A DNA stretch of 64,000 nucleotides, from NCBI RefSeq assembly GCF_012955605.1, contig NZ_CP052135.1, positions 771,001 through 835,000 of the forward strand, given 5' to 3'. The stretch comes from Bacillus fonticola (lineage in GTDB: Bacteria; Bacillota; Bacilli; Bacillales; JC228). Positions 47,245 to 56,297 of the stretch are shown here, piece by piece; position 1 is the first letter of the stretch, and every line of letters begins with the position of its first letter. Position numbers and translations under genes: made by a program. The notes beneath the pieces were generated by a model. That model did no database searches, was not told the DNA's origin, and was given only the letters and a program-made list of their open reading frames with translations.

Positions 47245-47254
47245 TTGTATACAA
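47245..47254. promoter_or_regulatory. GntR operator site 2
   Basis: This is a second TTGTATACAA, sharing ATTGTATACAAAG (13 bp) with site 1, located 38 bp before the CoA-transferase start. The two sites are 118 bp apart, allowing control of both divergent promoters or looping. Confidence 0.75.
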
Positions 47255-47292
47255 AGATGTTATTTTATTAGCAGACAGGTACGGAGGTGCAG

Positions 47293-48498
47293 ATGATGGA
47301 TTTGGACACACAACCTTTAGAAGGTATGAAAGTATTGGAGCTTGGGTCGCTACTTGCCGGACCTTTTGCTGGACGGCTGCTTGCTGACTTCGGAGCAGAT
47401 GTCATAAAAATAGAGGCGCCTGACCGTCATGACCCAATGCGACAGTGGGGAAAAGAAAAAGACAATGTTGGTTTATGGTGGCCGATTCAATCACGTAATA
47501 AACGCTCGATAACACTGAATCTACGAGATGAAAAAGGGCAGGAACTGTTTAAGAAACTAGTAACAGAAGTCGATGTGGTCATAGAAAATTTTCGTCCAGG
47601 TACGATGGAAAAATGGGGAGTAGGCTATGAAACGCTCTCAAGCATTAACCCAAGATTAATCATGGTGAGAACATCCGGGTATGGACAAGATGGACCGTAC
47701 AGTAAGCGTGCAGGATTTGGAAGTGTCGCAGAAGCAATGGGAGGACTCCGTAATGTAACTGGTTTTCCAGATCGTCCACCTTCCCGAGTAGGCATTTCAA
47801 TTGGGGATACATTGGCAGCTTTATTTGCCACGATCGGATGTTTGACAGCACTCCACGAACGGGAAAAATCAGGCAAAGGGCAAGTTGTGGATACAGCTAT
47901 TTATGAGTCCGTATTTTCAGTAATGGAGAGTATGATACCGGACTACTTGCTAGCGGGTCATATACGCGAACGAACCGGAAACTTGTTACCTGGCATTGCG
48001 CCTTCAAACATTTATCCAACCGAAGACGAAACGTATGTTGTCATTGGAGCCAATGCAGATGGTGTATTCCGTCGCTTAGCCACAGCGATGGATCGACCTG
48101 AACTAGCAGAAGATGAAAAATTCGCGACGCATGTAAAGCGAGGAGAAAACCAAATTGAGCTAGATGAATTAATAGAGGGATGGACAAAGACGCTGTCAGC
48201 TGAAGTTGTTTTAGAGAAGTTGGAAATTCATGGTGTTCCTGCAGGGAAAATTTATAACGCGAAAGATATTGTGAGTGATCCCCACTATTTAGCGCGTGAG
48301 ATGATTGTGAATGTGGACCACCCGCAGTTGGGCAACTTTCCTATGCCAGGGATCGTACCGAAGTTGAGTCGCACACCAGGCAAAATTAAATCAGCTGGCG
48401 CGGAAACGGTTGGAAAAAATAATGGAGATGTATACCGCCACATGTTGGACTTAAGTGAAGAAGACATTCGCTCGTTACGAGAGGAAGGAATTATTTAG
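47293..48498 (+). CDS. CaiB/BaiF family CoA-transferase
   Basis: A ~401-residue type III CoA-transferase. Visible are VLELGSLLAGPFAGRLLADF, ADVIKIEAPDRHDPMR, NKRSITLNLRDEKGQ, VVIENFRPGTMEKWG and the catalytic-Asp region ISIGDTLAALFATIG. It would move CoA from a donor such as succinyl-CoA to the dicarboxylic acid substrate (family knowledge). It is the first gene of the plus-strand catabolic operon. The start is ATG 47293 or 47296, both close to ACGGAGG. Confidence 0.9.
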   Translation: MMDLDTQPLEGMKVLELGSLLAGPFAGRLLADFGADVIKIEAPDRHDPMRQWGKEKDNVGLWWPIQSRNKRSITLNLRDEKGQELFKKLVTEVDVVIENFRPGTMEKWGVGYETLSSINPRLIMVRTSGYGQDGPYSKRAGFGSVAEAMGGLRNVTGFPDRPPSRVGISIGDTLAALFATIGCLTALHEREKSGKGQVVDTAIYESVFSVMESMIPDYLLAGHIRERTGNLLPGIAPSNIYPTEDETYVVIGANADGVFRRLATAMDRPELAEDEKFATHVKRGENQIELDELIEGWTKTLSAEVVLEKLEIHGVPAGKIYNAKDIVSDPHYLAREMIVNVDHPQLGNFPMPGIVPKLSRTPGKIKSAGAETVGKNNGDVYRHMLDLSEEDIRSLREEGII

Positions 48499-48516
48499 TC
48501 TCTCTATAGACAGAAC

Positions 48517-48530
48517 TGTAAGCGCTATCT
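48517..48530 (+). promoter_or_regulatory. cre site inside the catabolic operon
   Basis: TGTAAGCGCTATCT fits TGWAARCGYTWNCW at every position. It sits between the CoA-transferase and LeuC-like genes, 22 bp before the latter's start. CcpA bound here could block transcription into the downstream genes when glucose is available. Confidence 0.65.
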
Positions 48531-48552
48531 TAACTAGAAGGGAGTGAATAGC

Positions 48553-49971
48553 TTGGGGAAAACCTTGTATGAGAAAATATGGAAGGGACACATTGTAAAG
48601 GCAGTACAAAATCAACCTGATTTACTATACGTCGATTTGCACTTAACGAATGAAGTCACGTCCCCACAAGCGTTCGCAGGGTTGCGCGAAAAGGGACGGA
48701 AAGTTCGGCGTCCAGATCTCACGCTCGCCACATTAGACCATGCAACACCAACCGATTTGTCAAAGCCATTCTCAGACCCGTTAGCGAAAAAGCAAGTAGA
48801 GACGATGAGAGAAAACTGTAAGATGTATCATATTCCATTGTTCGACTTACGTAGTACAAAGCGAGGCATCGTTCACATTATTGCCCCGGAATTAGGGTTA
48901 ACCCAGCCCGGTCAAATTATTGTGTGCGGGGATAGCCATACGTCGACACACGGTGCTTTTGGTGCACTAGCCTTCGGAATCGGCACGAGTGAAGTGGAAC
49001 ATGTTTTGGTCACTCAATCACTAAAGCAATACCCGTCGAAAACAATGGCAATAGAATTTGAAGGTGAGAAACCTACAGGCGTTACGGCAAAAGATTTGAT
49101 ACTGGCGTTAATTAGTCAGTTTGGGACCGACTTTGCAACGGGGTACACAGTTGAATACCGTGGACCGGTCATTGAGTCACTATCAATGGAAGAGCGCATG
49201 ACGATTTGTAATATGTCGATTGAAATGGGGGCGAGAGCTGGGCTGATTGCTCCAGACCAGACAACATTTGATTATTTGCAGAAAAAACCCCACGCTCCTA
49301 AAGGGAAGGACTGGGAAGAAGCTTTGAGTAAATGGAAGCAGCTTCGCAGTGATGAAGATGCTAAGTTTGATAAGGTGGTCGCGTTTAACGTACGAAAGGT
49401 AGCGCCTCAAGTGACGTGGGGAACGAACCCTGGTATGGGAACTTCAATTGAATCAGTTGTTCCTGACCCTAGTAGTCTATCTAAGGAAGCCCGTGAATCT
49501 GCTGAGAAGGCATTAGCATACATGGATTTGAAACCGCTTACTCCAATAACTGCAATCGGCCTTGATGTTGTGTTTATCGGCTCGTGTACAAATAGTCGTA
49601 TTGAAGATTTACGAGAAGCTGCTCGAGTTGTAAAAGGGTATCGGATCGCAAATCACGTTAGAGCGTTAGTCGTCCCTGGATCTCAATCGGTAAAGTCGCA
49701 AGCTGAAGCCGAGGGACTCCATCAAGTATTTATAGATGCAGGATTTCAGTGGCGTGAATCGGGGTGTAGCATGTGTTTAGGTATGAACGATGATGTTGTT
49801 CATGCAGGGGAACGCTGTGCTTCTACATCTAATCGTAATTTTGAAGGTAGGCAAGGACGAGGGGCTAGAACCCATTTGGTTAGTCCAGCAATGGCCGCTG
49901 CAGCCGCTATCAAAGGGCACTTCGTGGATGTGCGAAAATGGGAGTTTCATAAAGAGGAGGTGTTCACTTGA
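48553..49971 (+). CDS. LeuC-like (aconitase-family) dehydratase large subunit
   Basis: A 472-residue protein with the 3-isopropylmalate dehydratase large-subunit layout. It has [20 protein letters not shown] and the 4Fe-4S cysteines in [13 protein letters not shown] and [11 protein letters not shown]. It pairs with the LeuD-like subunit downstream. Placement in a catabolic cluster without other leu genes argues against leucine synthesis. LeuCD-type enzymes also hydrate citraconate to (R)-citramalate, which would suit the adjacent lyase (inference). TTG 48553 follows GAAGGGAG and gives the standard [10 protein letters not shown] start. The 3' end overlaps the next gene by 4 bp. Confidence 0.88.
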   Translation: MGKTLYEKIWKGHIVKAVQNQPDLLYVDLHLTNEVTSPQAFAGLREKGRKVRRPDLTLATLDHATPTDLSKPFSDPLAKKQVETMRENCKMYHIPLFDLRSTKRGIVHIIAPELGLTQPGQIIVCGDSHTSTHGAFGALAFGIGTSEVEHVLVTQSLKQYPSKTMAIEFEGEKPTGVTAKDLILALISQFGTDFATGYTVEYRGPVIESLSMEERMTICNMSIEMGARAGLIAPDQTTFDYLQKKPHAPKGKDWEEALSKWKQLRSDEDAKFDKVVAFNVRKVAPQVTWGTNPGMGTSIESVVPDPSSLSKEARESAEKALAYMDLKPLTPITAIGLDVVFIGSCTNSRIEDLREAARVVKGYRIANHVRALVVPGSQSVKSQAEAEGLHQVFIDAGFQWRESGCSMCLGMNDDVVHAGERCASTSNRNFEGRQGRGARTHLVSPAMAAAAAIKGHFVDVRKWEFHKEEVFT

Positions 49972-50582
49972 GAAAGTTTACTACATTCACGGGGGGGATG
50001 GTACCGCTGGATCGGGCTAACGTGGATACAGACGCAATTGTACCGAAGCAATTTTTAAAAAGGGTGGAACGCTCTGGGTACGGTCAATTTCTATTTCACG
50101 ATTGGCGCTTTGATGAAGAAGGAAAAGAGCGTAGTGACTTTGTTTTAAATCAAGAACCTTATCGTCAATCATCCATTTTAGTAGCTGGTCGAAACTTTGG
50201 ATCGGGTTCTTCGCGTGAACATGCGCCCTGGGCTTTAGCTGATTATGGAATAAGGGTAATCGTTGCACCGTCTTTTGCAGATATTTTTCACAATAATTGT
50301 TTCAAAAATGGGTTGCTGCCTATTGTGTTGCAACCAGGAGAAGTCGGAACGCTCATGAAAAAGGCGATTCAGATTCCAGGAGGGGAGGTTACGGTAGATT
50401 TAGAGCAGCAAAGGGTATTTGACAGTGAAGGATTTGAAGCCTCTTTCTCCATCACAGCATTTTTGAAGAAAATGTTACTTGAAGGTTTGGATGATATTGA
50501 TTTGTCCCTTGAATACTCAGAATACATTGATCAATACGAGAATTCTAATCGGTTTTACTACAGCACGAAAGAGGTTTTATAG
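49968..50582 (+). CDS. LeuD-like dehydratase small subunit
   Basis: A 204-residue swivel-domain subunit: [20 protein letters not shown], the [17 protein letters not shown] active-site loop and [17 protein letters not shown]. This completes the LeuCD-type hydro-lyase. Start TTG 49968 overlaps the large-subunit stop (TTGA), with GAGGAGG upstream; expression is coupled. Length and motifs are those of bacterial LeuD, so only the context suggests a substrate other than isopropylmalate. Confidence 0.9.
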   Translation: MRKFTTFTGGMVPLDRANVDTDAIVPKQFLKRVERSGYGQFLFHDWRFDEEGKERSDFVLNQEPYRQSSILVAGRNFGSGSSREHAPWALADYGIRVIVAPSFADIFHNNCFKNGLLPIVLQPGEVGTLMKKAIQIPGGEVTVDLEQQRVFDSEGFEASFSITAFLKKMLLEGLDDIDLSLEYSEYIDQYENSNRFYYSTKEVL

Positions 50583-50614
50583 CAAATCATCCTATTTTTT
50601 AAGGAGGTATTCAA

Positions 50615-50866
50615 ATGTCTAAACGAAAGATAAAAGAGCCTGTTCGTAAGCCGTGGATTTGGATAGTTATGGCGGTCATTGTGATCGCTGGTGTACCTTT
50701 TTGGTATTCGGAAGATGCTATCGAACCGTTCATTTTTGGATTTCCTTATTGGGCGTTTATCAGTCTCGTGTTTATGCTCCTTCTCTGTGTCTACTTGTGC
50801 TGGCTCAGTCTAACCCAGTGGAATCTAATTGAAGAAGAGGAAGATGGACGGAAGGGGGATGAATAG
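50615..50866 (+). CDS. DUF3311-like small membrane protein
   Basis: An 83-residue protein with two membrane helices (WIWIVMAVIVIAGVPFWY and WAFISLVFMLLLCVYLCWL) and charged ends. DUF3311 proteins typically lie directly before a sodium/solute symporter and may be a small subunit of it. The symporter starts 3 bp after this stop. TAAGGAGG precedes ATG 50615. Confidence 0.8.
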   Translation: MSKRKIKEPVRKPWIWIVMAVIVIAGVPFWYSEDAIEPFIFGFPYWAFISLVFMLLLCVYLCWLSLTQWNLIEEEEDGRKGDE

Positions 50867-50869
50867 ATC

Positions 50870-52378
50870 ATGAATGAAGAACTCGTCTTTGCCGGTATGG
50901 ATGGTGTCGTCATTCTTATCGCATTTGCTGTCATTATGTTAGGTATCGGGTATTTTGCAGGTCGTGGGAAAGACTTGCACAATAGCATGAGCGATTACTT
51001 TTTAGCAGGAAGAGGACTCGGGATTGTCGCCTTATTCTTTACACTTTATGCGACACAGTATAGCGGCAACACGGTAGTAGGATACGCGCCAGCCGGTTAT
51101 CGTTCAGGGTTTTCTTGGTTACAGTCGATTCCCTTTATGACGATCATTGTCGGTGTCTACCTCTTGTATGCTCCGAGAATGTATGTGATTGCGAAGCGAC
51201 GTAACTACCTCACGCCAACAGACTGGATTAGTGACCGTTTTAAATCAAAAGGAGTAACGATTCTCGCGATCATCCTAATGTTATGGGGGTTAGGGAACTA
51301 TTTGTTGGAGCAGCTCGTTGCGATTGGGCAAGCTGTGTCTGGTTTAACAGGCGGGACGATTCCTTATCATATTGCGGTAGTTGTCTTTATTATCGTCATG
51401 CTAGTTTACGAGTGGATGGGCGGAATGCGAGCGGTAGCTTATACCGATGTGTTTCAAGGGATTGTACTAATGGTCGGGATCTTTGCTTTGTTAGGGGGTG
51501 CCCTTTACCTTGTAGGAGGTAGCTTCGGTGATGTATCGCAATACTTAGCTGACAATGAGCCGGAAAAAATTGGTGTGCCTCCATTTGCTACGTCCATTAA
51601 CTGGTTAAGTATGATTGTGCTAACCGGACTAGGTGCTGCCATTTATCCTCATGCGATTCAAAGGATTTATTCATCAAGAAGTGAAAGAACGCTTAAAAGA
51701 TCATTTGCAGGGATGGCGTTAATGCCACCGATTACGACAGGATTAGTTTTCGTTGTCGGAATTATCGGAATTATGATGTTCCCTGGCCTTGATACACAAG
51801 GCTCTGAACAATTAGTTGGTCTCATGGCAAATGAAGTAGCCGGTATTAACCCGATCTTCTATTGGATTATGGTCATCATGTTCGGAGGAATTGTGGCAGC
51901 AATTTTGTCGACAGCTGACTCTGTGTTACTGAGTTTTTCCTCCATGGTCTCTAATGATATTTATGGGAAGTTTATTAACCAAAATGCATCAGAACAAAAA
52001 AAGATTATGGTAGGTAAGGTCGTTGGTATCATCGCCATCGGTATTCTGTTAATCATTGCTTGGAATCCACCGGGAACGCTGTATGAAATTTTTGTTCTGA
52101 AGTTTGAATTACTCGTTCAAGTGTTCCCAGCCTTCGTGCTCGGAATCTACTGGAAGCGACTTTCTGCTAAACCTGTATTCTGGGGAATGTTAGCGGGGGC
52201 ACTCATAGCCGGTATTATGACGTTGACTGGGTATAAAACGTTTATGGGAATCCATGGCGGAATTATTGGCTTAGTCGTTAACTTTGCTATTTGTATTGTC
52301 GGTTCTTATTCTGTGAAACTTTCTCAAAAGCAAAAGGAAGAGCACGAAAAGATTACAAATTTTAATGTTCAAGCGTAA
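50870..52378 (+). CDS. Sodium:solute symporter (SSS family)
   Basis: A 502-residue transporter with about 13 membrane helices and SSS-family patches (DYFLAGRGLG, YTDVFQGIVLMVGI, AAILSTADSVLLSFSSMVSND). The family includes PanF, PutP and organic-acid transporters. With its DUF3311 partner it is the likely Na+-driven importer of the cluster's substrate; the solute is not shown by sequence. It lies in the plus-strand operon after the dehydratase genes. Confidence 0.92.
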   Translation: MNEELVFAGMDGVVILIAFAVIMLGIGYFAGRGKDLHNSMSDYFLAGRGLGIVALFFTLYATQYSGNTVVGYAPAGYRSGFSWLQSIPFMTIIVGVYLLYAPRMYVIAKRRNYLTPTDWISDRFKSKGVTILAIILMLWGLGNYLLEQLVAIGQAVSGLTGGTIPYHIAVVVFIIVMLVYEWMGGMRAVAYTDVFQGIVLMVGIFALLGGALYLVGGSFGDVSQYLADNEPEKIGVPPFATSINWLSMIVLTGLGAAIYPHAIQRIYSSRSERTLKRSFAGMALMPPITTGLVFVVGIIGIMMFPGLDTQGSEQLVGLMANEVAGINPIFYWIMVIMFGGIVAAILSTADSVLLSFSSMVSNDIYGKFINQNASEQKKIMVGKVVGIIAIGILLIIAWNPPGTLYEIFVLKFELLVQVFPAFVLGIYWKRLSAKPVFWGMLAGALIAGIMTLTGYKTFMGIHGGIIGLVVNFAICIVGSYSVKLSQKQKEEHEKITNFNVQA

Positions 52379-52382
52379 ATCA

Positions 52383-52426
52383 GATGACAGTCCCCCACCA
52401 CGTTAAAGCGGCGGGGGACTGTCACC
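52383..52426. repeat. Palindromic repeat within the catabolic operon
   Basis: GATGACAGTCCCCCACCACG pairs with GCGGCGGGGGACTGTCACC; it is a relative of the repeats at 4829 and 25719. It stands 5 bp after the symporter stop and before the MFS gene, so it may attenuate or stabilise the transcript. Confidence 0.8.
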
Positions 52427-52442
52427 GTAAGAGGTGTAGTGG

Positions 52443-53711
52443 ATGTCTAGTCAAACAACTGTACTCTCTTCAAACACGAACGGGACAGGGCAAGCGTGGC
52501 GGATGCTTGCCTTGTTACTTATTACACAAATTTGTGTGGCACTCGTTGGACGCAGTCTCGCGCCACTCGGAGTGTTAATTGGAGAAGATTTATCGTTAAC
52601 CAATGCGCAAATTGGGATGTTGCCAGCAGCTCTATTTCTCGGTCAATCATTTGTGAGTATACCGTCTGGATTACTCGTTGATTGGTTTGGATCACGTCGA
52701 TTATTATTTGTACTGAGTCTCTGTTTAGGTGTGTCGTTTGCGTTTATGGCATTCGTCTCCACTTTTTGGCTACTGCTATTTTGGATTTTTCTAGGTGGGT
52801 GTGGGTACGGAGCTATGCATCCTACATCAAATCGCGGGATTTTGTACTGGTTTGACAAGCGCTCGAGGGGGACGGCGATGGGAATTAAGCAAATGGGGGT
52901 TACGGGCGGTTCAGCGCTGGCAGCAATCTTGCTATTGCCTCTAGCCGTGGCCATCGGATGGCAGTGGGCCCTCATTTTTGCTGGACTATTATTAGTCCTA
53001 GTCGGTTTTGTTGCCTATTGGCTTTATAGAGATCCCCCAACTATCCAGCCGCAATCCCAATCAGTGTCTAGTCTATGGGGGAATATGAAACGGGTGACGA
53101 AAGAACCACGTCTATTTCTGATCACCCTCGTCGCGTCTGGTTTGTCTTTAAGTCAGATGTGTATTAACACTTATATTGTGCTTTACGGGATATACGTTCT
53201 TAATTTACCGATTATAACGGCTGGAATGCTGCTCGTGGTATCTGAAATTGCAGGCTCATTGGGACGGGTCACATGGGGAGTGCTTAGTGATCGATACTTT
53301 GCTGGTGATAGAATAAAAGTGCTACTCATCATTGCGTCCTTGGGCGTGGTATGCACGTTAGCGCTCGCGTTTTTACCTAGTGATCGTTGGATTTTTCTCG
53401 TGTTTGTCGTCACAGCCTTGCTAGGGTTCTCTGTTTCAGGTTTTAATGGAATGTGGATGAATGCTGCATCAGAGTCAGTTCCGAAAGCACAAGCTGGTTT
53501 AGCTTCGGGCTACAGTCTTACTTTGGCATCTTGGGGTGTCATCATCGGGCCTCCTTTGTTTGGGTGGGTCATTGATGTAAGTGGCTCGTTCCGGTTGGCG
53601 TGGTTTGGGTTAGCGCTCGTATGTACGATTGTCTTTATTTTGTTAGTTTTCTTGATTCGTCATGTGAAGCGCACCGATGTAAGAAATGAAAGGAGTTTTG
53701 TCAGTTCATGA
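52443..53711 (+). CDS. MFS transporter
   Basis: A 422-residue major-facilitator protein with 12 predicted helices. It has the loop 2-3 motif GLLVDWFGSRRLLF, WGVLSDRYFAGDRIKV after helix 8, and CGYGAMHPTSNRGILYW, resembling the nitrate/organic-acid (NNP/ACS-like) branch. It may import or export a related carboxylate. AGAGGTGT precedes ATG 52443. Its stop overlaps the flavin reductase-like gene start (ATGA), so both are coupled. Confidence 0.88.
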   Translation: MSSQTTVLSSNTNGTGQAWRMLALLLITQICVALVGRSLAPLGVLIGEDLSLTNAQIGMLPAALFLGQSFVSIPSGLLVDWFGSRRLLFVLSLCLGVSFAFMAFVSTFWLLLFWIFLGGCGYGAMHPTSNRGILYWFDKRSRGTAMGIKQMGVTGGSALAAILLLPLAVAIGWQWALIFAGLLLVLVGFVAYWLYRDPPTIQPQSQSVSSLWGNMKRVTKEPRLFLITLVASGLSLSQMCINTYIVLYGIYVLNLPIITAGMLLVVSEIAGSLGRVTWGVLSDRYFAGDRIKVLLIIASLGVVCTLALAFLPSDRWIFLVFVVTALLGFSVSGFNGMWMNAASESVPKAQAGLASGYSLTLASWGVIIGPPLFGWVIDVSGSFRLAWFGLALVCTIVFILLVFLIRHVKRTDVRNERSFVSS

Positions 53712-54337
53712 AATTTTACGCAAATGATTTACAAACAAAAGACCGATACAAGTTGTTGAGCGGTTCTGTTGTCCCGCGTCCTATTTCTTGGGTATCGACT
53801 GTAGATAGAGATGGTGAAGCAAATCTTGCCCCATTCAGTTTCTTTAACGTCGCATCTCGTGAGCCAGCGATGTTGTCGCTCTCGATTGGACCTGGGGTAG
53901 GGGATCGAAATGGAACAACGAAAGATACGCTTGAAAATATTCGTAACACAGAACAATTTGTGGTCAATGTTGTGCCGGCGACTCTTGCTAATGCGATGTA
54001 CACGACATCGCTTAATGTGGCTACGGATGTCGATGAATTTGAGGAAGCTGGCCTAACAAAAGAAGCGAGTGACAAAGTGAAAGCTCCTCGTGTGAAAGAA
54101 TCGCCGATATCGATGGAGTGCCAACTGGAGCAAATCATCCAACTCGGGACAGATTATCTCGTAATCGGTCGGGTGCTTGTGTTTCATATTGCTGAATCAG
54201 TGTATACACCGGATTATAAGATCAACTTGGATGCGCTCAATCCACTTGGGCGCTTAGCTGGTACGTACGCGCTTGGCGGAGAGCTTTTTTCTTTGCCGGA
54301 CGACACGTTATCTGAAAGAATTGCCAAACGTAAGTAG
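53708..54337 (+). CDS. Flavin reductase-like (FMN-binding split barrel) protein
   Basis: A 209-residue protein of the DIM6/NTAB family: SGSVVPRPISWVSTVDRDGE, ANLAPFSFFNVASREPAM and FVVNVVPATLA form the flavin-binding split barrel. Members bind FMN and reduce flavins or act as isoflavoprotein oxidoreductases. Its job in this cluster is unclear, since no monooxygenase is adjacent. Start ATG 53708 overlaps the MFS stop. It is the last gene of the operon, before a terminator. Confidence 0.88.
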   Translation: MKFYANDLQTKDRYKLLSGSVVPRPISWVSTVDRDGEANLAPFSFFNVASREPAMLSLSIGPGVGDRNGTTKDTLENIRNTEQFVVNVVPATLANAMYTTSLNVATDVDEFEEAGLTKEASDKVKAPRVKESPISMECQLEQIIQLGTDYLVIGRVLVFHIAESVYTPDYKINLDALNPLGRLAGTYALGGELFSLPDDTLSERIAKRK

Positions 54338-54376
54338 AAAAAGGGATCGATCATGTTGTGTGATCGGTCCCTTTTG
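54338..54376. terminator. Terminator between the catabolic operon and gsaB
   Basis: AAGGGATCGATCA and TGATCGGTCCCTT pair with one mismatch around a short loop, flanked by A and T runs. It can serve both convergent genes. Confidence 0.85.
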
Positions 54377-54386
54377 TATGTAGATT

Positions 54387-55691
54387 TTAAAGTTTTGTGA
54401 TTGCCTGAAACGCCTCTTTTACTGCTATAAGCGTTTCGTTAATATCCTTTTCTGTATGGGCTGTTGTTAAGAACCATGCTTCGTACTTGGAAGGAGCGAG
54501 CATAATACCGCGCTTTAGAAGTTCCTGAAAAAGCTGCGCAAACTTTTCGCCGTCTGCTTCCTCTGCGCCTGCGTAATCTGTTACTTCTTTGTCTGTGAAG
54601 TAGACGGTGAGTGCGCCCTTCAGACGGTTGATTTGAATGGTGTGGCCCGTCCCCTTCGCCGCTTGCCAAATCCCCTCTTCTAATTGGGCTCCAAGCTTGT
54701 CGAGTTGATCATATACACCGGGTTGTTGCAATACTTCTAAGCAAGCGATGCCAGCGCGAATCGAAGCTGGATTTCCTGCCATCGTTCCGGCCTGATAAGC
54801 GGGACCGAGCGGGGCGACGGTTTCCATAATCTCTTTCTTCCCACCGTATGCACCGATCGGTAGACCGCCACCAATAATTTTCCCGAGTGCAGTAAGATCT
54901 GGTGTAACACCCACTAAAGTTTGTGCGCTTCCATAATGAAAACGGAACGCTGTAATGACTTCATCGTAAATAACAAGGGCACCATGGTTGTGCGCAATCC
55001 GATTGATGCTTTCTAAAAAGCCTTCTTTCGGTTCCACAATGCCAAAGTTTCCGACAATCGGTTCGACGAGTATGCAGGCAATTTCTCCACCCCATTGGTT
55101 CATTGCTTCGCGAAAAGCATCCGCGTCGTTAAAAGGTACAGTGATGACTTCTTTTGCGATTGCTTTTGTCACGCCGGCACTATCAGGGGTACCGAGTGTT
55201 GACGGGCCACTTCCTGCAGCGACTAATACCAAATCAGAATGCCCGTGGTAGCAACCTGCAAATTTAATGACTTTGTCCCGACCGGTATAGGCACGCGCGA
55301 CCCGAATCGTTGTCATGACCGCCTCCGTACCAGAGTTGACAAAGCGCACCTTTTCCATAGAAGGAATGGCTTCTTTTAACATTTTAGCAAAGTGCACCTC
55401 ATGGCGAGTCGGTGTTCCGTACAAAACACCCTCTTGAGCGGCACGATGGATCGCTTGTGTAATATGAGGGTGCGCATGTCCAGTGATGATTGGACCGTAC
55501 GCAGCTAAATAATCTATGTACCGGTTTCCATCTACATCATACAAATAAGCGCCTTCCCCACGCTCCATCGCAATCGGACTTCCTCCACCAACTGCTTTAT
55601 ACGAACGGGATGGGCTGTTCACACCTCCGACGATGTGCTCTAGAGCCTGCTCGTGTAACGCTTCAGACTGTTTCCAATTCAAGTTTATCAC
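54387..55691 (-). CDS. gsaB: Glutamate-1-semialdehyde 2,1-aminomutase
   Basis: A 434-residue class-III PLP enzyme that converts glutamate-1-semialdehyde to 5-aminolevulinate for tetrapyrrole synthesis. Visible are [45 protein letters not shown] and the PLP-lysine region [17 protein letters not shown]. In Bacillus this second HemL-like gene (gsaB) lies between ygaE and perR, outside the main hem operon, which supports the name. The start codon [10 protein letters not shown] is the usual one; a GGAGTG site is upstream. Confidence 0.92.
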   Translation of the reverse strand: MINLNWKQSEALHEQALEHIVGGVNSPSRSYKAVGGGSPIAMERGEGAYLYDVDGNRYIDYLAAYGPIITGHAHPHITQAIHRAAQEGVLYGTPTRHEVHFAKMLKEAIPSMEKVRFVNSGTEAVMTTIRVARAYTGRDKVIKFAGCYHGHSDLVLVAAGSGPSTLGTPDSAGVTKAIAKEVITVPFNDADAFREAMNQWGGEIACILVEPIVGNFGIVEPKEGFLESINRIAHNHGALVIYDEVITAFRFHYGSAQTLVGVTPDLTALGKIIGGGLPIGAYGGKKEIMETVAPLGPAYQAGTMAGNPASIRAGIACLEVLQQPGVYDQLDKLGAQLEEGIWQAAKGTGHTIQINRLKGALTVYFTDKEVTDYAGAEEADGEKFAQLFQELLKRGIMLAPSKYEAWFLTTAHTEKDINETLIAVKEAFQAITKL

Positions 55692-55788
55692 TCCGTTAGT
55701 AAGTTTTACGCACCCCCCTATTCTATCATTAAGGCTGTTTTCTGAAAGATTGTTGCTTTATTAATGAAATCTCATTACACAGTAGCTA

Positions 55789-55907
55789 TATGATGCGACA
55801 TAAGACACCGCTCCGGAAATACACTTCGCTTTCCGCGGGCTCCGCGCTGAGCCCCGCGGAAAGCGTCCGCCTGCAGCGGAAATCAACATAGCAGTATGTC
55901 ACATCAT
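55789..55907. repeat. Nested palindromic dispersed element
   Basis: Outer arms TATGATGCGACATA (55789) and TATGTCACATCAT (55895) enclose an inner strong stem, CGCTTTCCGCGGG with its complement (55827-55865). GC-rich palindromes with a CTTTCCGCGGG core are common dispersed repeats in Bacillaceae (recalled). The remaining part of the 606-bp gap 55692-56297 contains a spurious reading frame and an orphan terminator, but no recognised gene. Confidence 0.75.
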
Positions 55908-56185
55908 GGGATAACTGTTTAATAAAAACAACAAAGGATACGAAAAGAGCCATCATTAAAGAAGGCGTTTCAATATTTAGCCGACCAAGAAACAATTTTT
56001 CGACGCAATGGCACATCTCCATCTCAAAGTGGGAACCTCACCTAACACTAACAGTAGGAAAGGCATTGAAGTCATCAAGTTTCTTTAGTGTATGTGCCTA
56101 TTTTTATAGACAAGGGGCGTTTGTCCAAACCCTTTACTGCATATCACATATTGTAAAGTAGGGCATACCTCCTCAAAACCCTTTA

Positions 56186-56230
56186 AAGGGCTGACATGCA
56201 GTGTTTCACTGCAAGTCAGCCCTTCCTTTT
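56186..56230 (+). terminator. Orphan Rho-independent terminator
   Basis: AAGGGCTGAC and GTCAGCCCTT enclose a second stem (TGCAGTG...CACTGCA), followed by CCTTTTTT. No plus-strand gene precedes it, so it belongs either to an unannotated small RNA or to a lost gene. Confidence 0.7.
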
Positions 56231-56297
56231 TTGAACAATTTATTTAATACCCAAGCCTATCCTTTGCTACAATAGAGAAAAAGGGAGGAGTGGGGAT

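Noticed and set aside
55786..56022. 78-codon minus-strand frame over the nested palindrome
   Set aside because: Composition is explained by the dispersed palindromic repeat and there is no convincing start; similar junk frames are common over this repeat type.
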